The translations under genes were made by a program, and so were the position numbers. A stretch of 9,636 bases of DNA from assembly GCA_949440065.1 (NCBI GenBank), contig CASRZP010000050.1, forward strand, positions 1-9,636. The letters run 5' to 3'. Shown one piece after another: positions 6,426-9,636 of this stretch (positions within the stretch are counted from its first letter, which is position 1; the number at the start of each line of letters is the position of its first letter). This stretch comes from an uncultured Bacilli bacterium. GTDB taxonomy: Bacteria; Bacillota_I; Bacilli_A; RF39; UBA660. Below the pieces are notes generated by a model that saw only the letters and a program-made list of their open reading frames with translations, had not been told where the DNA came from and searched no databases.

Positions 6426-7696
6426 AATCTTTCTATTTTATCTTCCCTTAACCAAGGATAATCTTCTAAAACATTTTCCTTACATTCTAAAACAACTTGA
6501 TACCAATATTCATCGTGTCCATCTTGGGGATATGGATTCTTTTGGTATCCCAATAAATTCCATCCTTCATCATATAAAGCCGTATAAGGGGTATTGTGCG
6601 TACAATAAGAAATGTTTATTCCCAGTAAATTTCCATGTAGTGCCATTTGCTCTTTAATTTCTTTATTTTCTATTTCCATAGCACGATTTAAATGTTTTAA
6701 ATAACATTGCACATGTCTAATCGCTCCAATGTCAATATTTGGATAATCAATTAAATTCATATCTTTATCCAACTGTCCTCCATAGTTATTGGCATCACTC
6801 CTTGGATTTTCACATCTAGATATCGCAATACACTCAGCAATTTGTTCATTATCTAATTGATAAATTCTACCATAGTGTATTAAAATAGCTTCTTTCTCTT
6901 CTTTCGTTAAGTCTTTTACTTCCCTTTTTGCCTGATTTCCTTTTCGATAAATTTCATTAGCCATTTCAATTACTGCTGCTTCTGGCGTTTCATAATCATG
7001 GCAAAACGAATCGTATTCATTATAGATTTTCTCTTGTAATTTACTTTTATCAATGCCAAACAAACGACTATAAGTCGTAGTATAATACTCTATTCCTTCA
7101 GGAGTTGTCATATAAGGATTGAAAACTAAACTTTCACTATTTTCATTTTCTAAAGATGGTTTTCGCGTTTCATCTTGTGCATTTTCGTCTATAGAAACCT
7201 CATGATTAGACTCTTCTTGTATAGCAAAATCAACATCAGGTACATCTTCTACTATACCATTTGAAATAGTAGCCAAATTATCATTGATGATTTGTTCCAT
7301 TTTAGGATTTGCATCAAACATAGAAAAATCACTTTCTACCATTTCTGCCATAACCTTTTGATGATAATATTCATCTTCCTCTTGGGTAGTCATAATTACT
7401 TCTACATCATCAATAACAGGTAACGTATTTTTTCTAGTATTTTCACTAAGCCATGGAGAAAGTAAAATTAGGGCACTTCCTATAGAAGCAAGAGAAATCA
7501 CACTAGCTTCTTTCCAAGTAATCAGTTGTTTTTTCCTTATTCGTTCTGTTCTTGTTAACGAAAGAAAAATTCTAGAATGATTTCTTTTTATCATTTGATA
7601 ACAAAACTTAGTAATAATAACTTTAACCAAACGCTTGTTATCTATTTTTTGATTTCTTACTCTAGGAGAAGTTATTGCCCTTTGTTCTAGTATCAT
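6410..7696 (-). CDS. Single-pass membrane protein with putative lysozyme-like (SLT/glucosaminidase-type) extracellular domain
   Basis: The 428-residue protein has a very basic cytoplasmic N-terminus (1-62) and one membrane helix (about 65-83, ASVISLASIGSALILLSPWL), so the rest should face outside. An acidic low-complexity linker (about 95-190) follows, rich in D/E/N. The C-terminal globular part (about 195-428) contains IAECIAISRCENPRSDANNY followed by GG. A glutamate (E296) then an NN-x-GG turn (303-307) resembles the catalytic Glu and NNxxG region of lysozyme-like transglycosylase and glucosaminidase folds. The later ISYCTHNTPYTALYDEGW block is not something I recognise. Peptidoglycan cleavage is therefore an inference. 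The ATG is supported by GAGGG about seven bases upstream. An overlapping ATG four bases upstream (7698-7700) is out of frame. Upstream there is a promoter; downstream there is a terminator and then the dedA-like gene. Confidence 0.75.
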   Translation of the reverse strand: MILEQRAITSPRVRNQKIDNKRLVKVIITKFCYQMIKRNHSRIFLSLTRTERIRKKQLITWKEASVISLASIGSALILLSPWLSENTRKNTLPVIDDVEVIMTTQEEDEYYHQKVMAEMVESDFSMFDANPKMEQIINDNLATISNGIVEDVPDVDFAIQEESNHEVSIDENAQDETRKPSLENENSESLVFNPYMTTPEGIEYYTTTYSRLFGIDKSKLQEKIYNEYDSFCHDYETPEAAVIEMANEIYRKGNQAKREVKDLTKEEKEAILIHYGRIYQLDNEQIAECIAISRCENPRSDANNYGGQLDKDMNLIDYPNIDIGAIRHVQCYLKHLNRAMEIENKEIKEQMALHGNLLGINISYCTHNTPYTALYDEGWNLLGYQKNPYPQDGHDEYWYQVVLECKENVLEDYPWLREDKIERLSNHR

Positions 7697-7725
7697 TCAT
7701 ACACCCTCTATCTTATTCTTTAGTT

Positions 7726-7755
7726 ATTATAACACGAAAATATGACTTCTTGCAA
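7726..7755 (-). promoter_or_regulatory. Sigma-A promoter for the 428-aa gene
   Basis: The minus strand has TTGCAA (7750-7755), an 18-bp spacer, then a perfect TATAAT (7726-7731). TGT directly upstream of it makes an extended -10. The predicted transcript starts about 23 bases before the ATG. The promoter lies between the terminator of the upstream MMPL/Pip-like gene and this gene, so this gene has its own transcription unit. Confidence 0.75.
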
Positions 7756-7767
7756 GATTATGACATT

Positions 7768-7794
7768 AAAAAAACGCCCCTAAGAGCATCTTTT
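7768..7794 (-). terminator. Rho-independent terminator of the MMPL/YhgE-like reading frame
   Basis: On the minus strand AAAAGATGCTC (7784-7794) pairs with the GGCGT core (7774-7778) and the following T-run, around a TTAG loop, with three G-U pairs. Seven consecutive T residues occupy 7768-7774. The hairpin starts one base after the TAA stop (7796-7798). It is the most GC-rich terminator in the window. Confidence 0.8.
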
Positions 7795-7795
7795 A

Positions 7796-9636
7796 TTACT
7801 TAAACAAATTCCTTACTCGATCGATTAACGTTACTTTTTTCGTCGTCTTTTCAACTACTTTTTTCTCTTCTTTTAACTTTACTCCATCAACTGCAAAAAT
7901 AAATTTGATATCGCCTTGAATATTACTATTCTTACCACCTAAACTTTGGTAATCATTACCTAACTGCACGATAGAAGATACCTTATTTTTTAGATGCGAT
8001 AGAGAATAACCCATACTTGTTAACTTGCTAATACCATCCTTATCATAAGCTAATATACCCTCATTTAATGAAGCCATTCCTCCTACTAATTGTGCTACTC
8101 CACTAGCTAATTCATCCATTTTTTCACTTAATACGCTAACACCCATATTTAATTGATTCATTCCACTAGATAAACTAGAACTTCCCATTTTCAACTGTTC
8201 CAACGCTTGATTCAACATCGGTAACTTTTCTATCATCACTTGCATTTTATTACTAGCTGAAACAATAGTTTCCTGATTCATTTGAAGTAATGTTAACAAC
8301 TTTAAATTTTTTTCATAATTTTTCTCATACTCATACTTTACTTTCCACAAGTTAAGATTCGTATTTAGTAACACCGTATCATCTATTTTGTCCAATTGAT
8401 TGGCTTGATAAACTTCCTCTAAACTAGATAAATTCTCTCTTATCATTAAAATCGTACTTTGATTAGTAGCAATCAACTGAGGTAACTCATTAATTTGTCC
8501 TAAAAACTCATCACTCATCATTTGCTGATACACCATACCAAATTGTTCCACCAATTTTTTTATACCATCATCTAAACTTATGGCTCCACTTTGCAATTGT
8601 TCAGTAGCCGTAAGTACTTCCTTTAACTTTTCACTTAACTGGCTACTTCCATCATTGACTACAGTTAACCCATCTAAAATAGTTTTTGCTCCTTCTTCCA
8701 GTTGCTTAAGTGAACTATCTAATACATTCATATCACTTTCTAAACCATTGAGCTTATCCAAAACACTTAAATCACTATTTTCTAACAACTTAGGTGTAGC
8801 AATAGAATAAATACTTGATAATTCAAACTTTTTGGTATCATAAGAAATGATGACCTTATCTAAATTTTTTAATGGTTCCAAGGCTAAGCTTTCATATAAA
8901 CCAGGAGAAGATAAACCAACGATAACATAACCATTCCCTTTATTCACCACTTTACCATTTTCTACTTTTATATTGGTATTTCCATCAATCGGAATAATCG
9001 ATGAAGTAGCAATCACAAACGGTGTATACAATATTTCCTTTTTCCCATTTATCCACATTTCTTGACTTAACATATTTTGATAACGCACAGTAATCGTTAC
9101 CCTTCCACTTTTACCTAATAAATCCTCTAATAAAATATCCTTACCATCTAATTGATAAGTAATCTCCTCCTTAATAGGAATTTCCCTACTCGTTGTTCCT
9201 TGATAAAAAATATCACTTCCCCTACTATTCCAAGTTAACAAATTTCCATTTTTGATAAACGTATGATTGCTATTTATATTAAAGATTCCCTCTAAAATAG
9301 AATAATCTTCTAACAAATCAACATTTTCCTCATTTTTTAAATATTCATTGACTAAAACTTTTTGCTTATTTCCTTGACTATCCAACTTTACATATACATT
9401 TTCTTCTTTACGTAAAGCAAATACCGACATGGGACTCATTATCAATGATAGGAATAACACAAAAGCAATAGCTCTTTTTACATTTTTTCCTGTTTTCATA
9501 CTTTCTCCTTTTAAATAAGTTGTTTTCATAATTACCTTATCGAGTAATAAAATAATAGATGGTAACACCGTTAATACAATAAGCATACTAATAATGGCAC
9601 CTCTTGAAATCAATGTACATAAAGATGCTACCATTT
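7796..9636 (-). CDS. MMPL transporter C-terminus read in frame into a YhgE/Pip-like heptad-repeat secreted protein (5' end outside window)
   Basis: One frame without a stop runs from the right edge to TAA at 7796. Its first 45 codons encode the end of an MMPL/RND transporter (see 9500-9636). From ATG 9499 a 567-residue protein follows, with its own ribosome binding site and a signal peptide (1-28, cleavage expected after SVFA). Residues 34-240 form a beta-rich domain, with VYVKLDSQGNKQKVLVNEYL, LLTWNSRGSDIFYQGTT and ITYQLDGKDILLEDLLGKSG as hallmarks. I recall these from Firmicute proteins encoded next to MMPL exporters. Residues 245-320 and 430-485 carry xxLxxG heptads, as in YhgE/Pip proteins, and are probably coiled coil. 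The basic C-terminus (540-567) has no anchor. The protein should act outside the membrane, presumably as partner of the exporter; its exact role is unknown. A strong terminator follows. Whether a fused or a separate product is made cannot be decided here. Confidence 0.85.
   Translation of the reverse strand, partial: MVASLCTLISRGAIISMLIVLTVLPSIILLLDKVIMKTTYLKGESMKTGKNVKRAIAFVLFLSLIMSPMSVFALRKEENVYVKLDSQGNKQKVLVNEYLKNEENVDLLEDYSILEGIFNINSNHTFIKNGNLLTWNSRGSDIFYQGTTSREIPIKEEITYQLDGKDILLEDLLGKSGRVTITVRYQNMLSQEMWINGKKEILYTPFVIATSSIIPIDGNTNIKVENGKVVNKGNGYVIVGLSSPGLYESLALEPLKNLDKVIISYDTKKFELSSIYSIATPKLLENSDLSVLDKLNGLESDMNVLDSSLKQLEEGAKTILDGLTVVNDGSSQLSEKLKEVLTATEQLQSGAISLDDGIKKLVEQFGMVYQQMMSDEFLGQINELPQLIATNQSTILMIRENLSSLEEVYQANQLDKIDDTVLLNTNLNLWKVKYEYEKNYEKNLKLLTLLQMNQETIVSASNKMQVMIEKLPMLNQALEQLKMGSSSLSSGMNQLNMGVSVLSEKMDELASGVAQLVGGMASLNEGILAYDKDGISKLTSMGYSLSHLKNKVSSIVQLGNDYQSLGGKNSNIQGDIKFIFAVDGVKLKEEKKVVEKTTKKVTLIDRVRNLFK
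9497..9510 (-). promoter_or_regulatory. Internal ribosome binding site and ATG for the heptad-repeat protein
   Basis: On the minus strand AAGGAG (9505-9510) lies five bases before ATG at 9497-9499, which opens a classical signal peptide (MKTGKNVKRAIAFVLFL...). This implies that the 567-aa protein can be translated on its own, even though the upstream transporter frame reads through the site. Confidence 0.8.
9500..9636 (-). other. C-terminal segment of an MMPL/RND-family transporter (domain within the fused frame)
   Basis: The 45 codons read ISRGAIISMLIVLTVLPSII then LLLDKVIMKTTYLKGES. This corresponds to the last membrane helix of MMPL-family transporters, where an (S/G)RGA turn, a helix ending LPS/LPA and a short DK-x-I-x-KTT cytoplasmic tail are usual. 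The rest of the transporter is outside the window. The frame has no stop before the next gene. Its codons are continuous to the window edge, so the ATG at 9634 is internal. Confidence 0.75.

Noticed and set aside
8580..8810. 76-aa plus-strand frame
   Set aside because: It is antisense to the heptad-repeat region; its serine/leucine-rich content mirrors those codons.
1..9636. CRISPR array, tRNA, insertion sequence or anti-phage system
   Set aside because: No regularly spaced repeats, no cloverleaf-like sequence, no transposase and no defence-type domains were seen on either strand.

Overview
The window is AT-rich. It has standard-code stops, strong Shine-Dalgarno sites (AAGGAGG, GGAGG, AAAGGTGAT) and sigma-A type -10 boxes with an extended TGn. 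Together with the gene families present (MMPL transporter with an adjoining YhgE/Pip-like heptad protein, TypA, DedA, an FAD/Rieske oxidoreductase), this points to a low-GC Firmicute, probably a gut-type Bacilli or Clostridia relative. I cannot name the species. No mobile element, CRISPR array, tRNA, rRNA or defence system was recognised.

Layout from left to right. At 1-572 (+) is the 3' part of a conserved protein of unknown function, ended by a terminator. At 585-1916 (-) is a polytopic GT-C-like membrane glycosyltransferase candidate with its own promoter. At 2138-3952 (-) is the ribosome-associated GTPase TypA/BipA with promoter and terminator, preceded at 4029-4244 (-) by a small unrecognised membrane protein. 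At 4331-5761 (+) is a DAO-type FAD oxidoreductase with a C-terminal Rieske [2Fe-2S] domain; it is the only complete gene on this strand and overlaps the end of the next gene by 4 bases. At 5758-6360 (-) is a DedA-family membrane protein with a TTG start. At 6410-7696 (-) is a single-pass membrane protein with a lysozyme-like extracellular domain and its own promoter. At 7796-9636 (-) the reading frame joins the last membrane segment of an MMPL transporter to a secreted, heptad-repeat YhgE/Pip-like protein; it runs off the right edge.

Most genes concern the envelope: a lipid-linked glycosyltransferase candidate, a DedA lipid-carrier transporter, a putative peptidoglycan hydrolase and an RND/MMPL exporter module. 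The 428-aa hydrolase-like gene and dedA may be co-transcribed through a leaky terminator. The others appear to be separate transcription units. The minus strand is G-rich relative to the plus strand over most of the window, so it is probably the replication leading strand.

The most notable feature is the stop-less junction between the MMPL transporter and the heptad-repeat protein. The second gene keeps its own ribosome binding site and signal peptide inside the fused frame.
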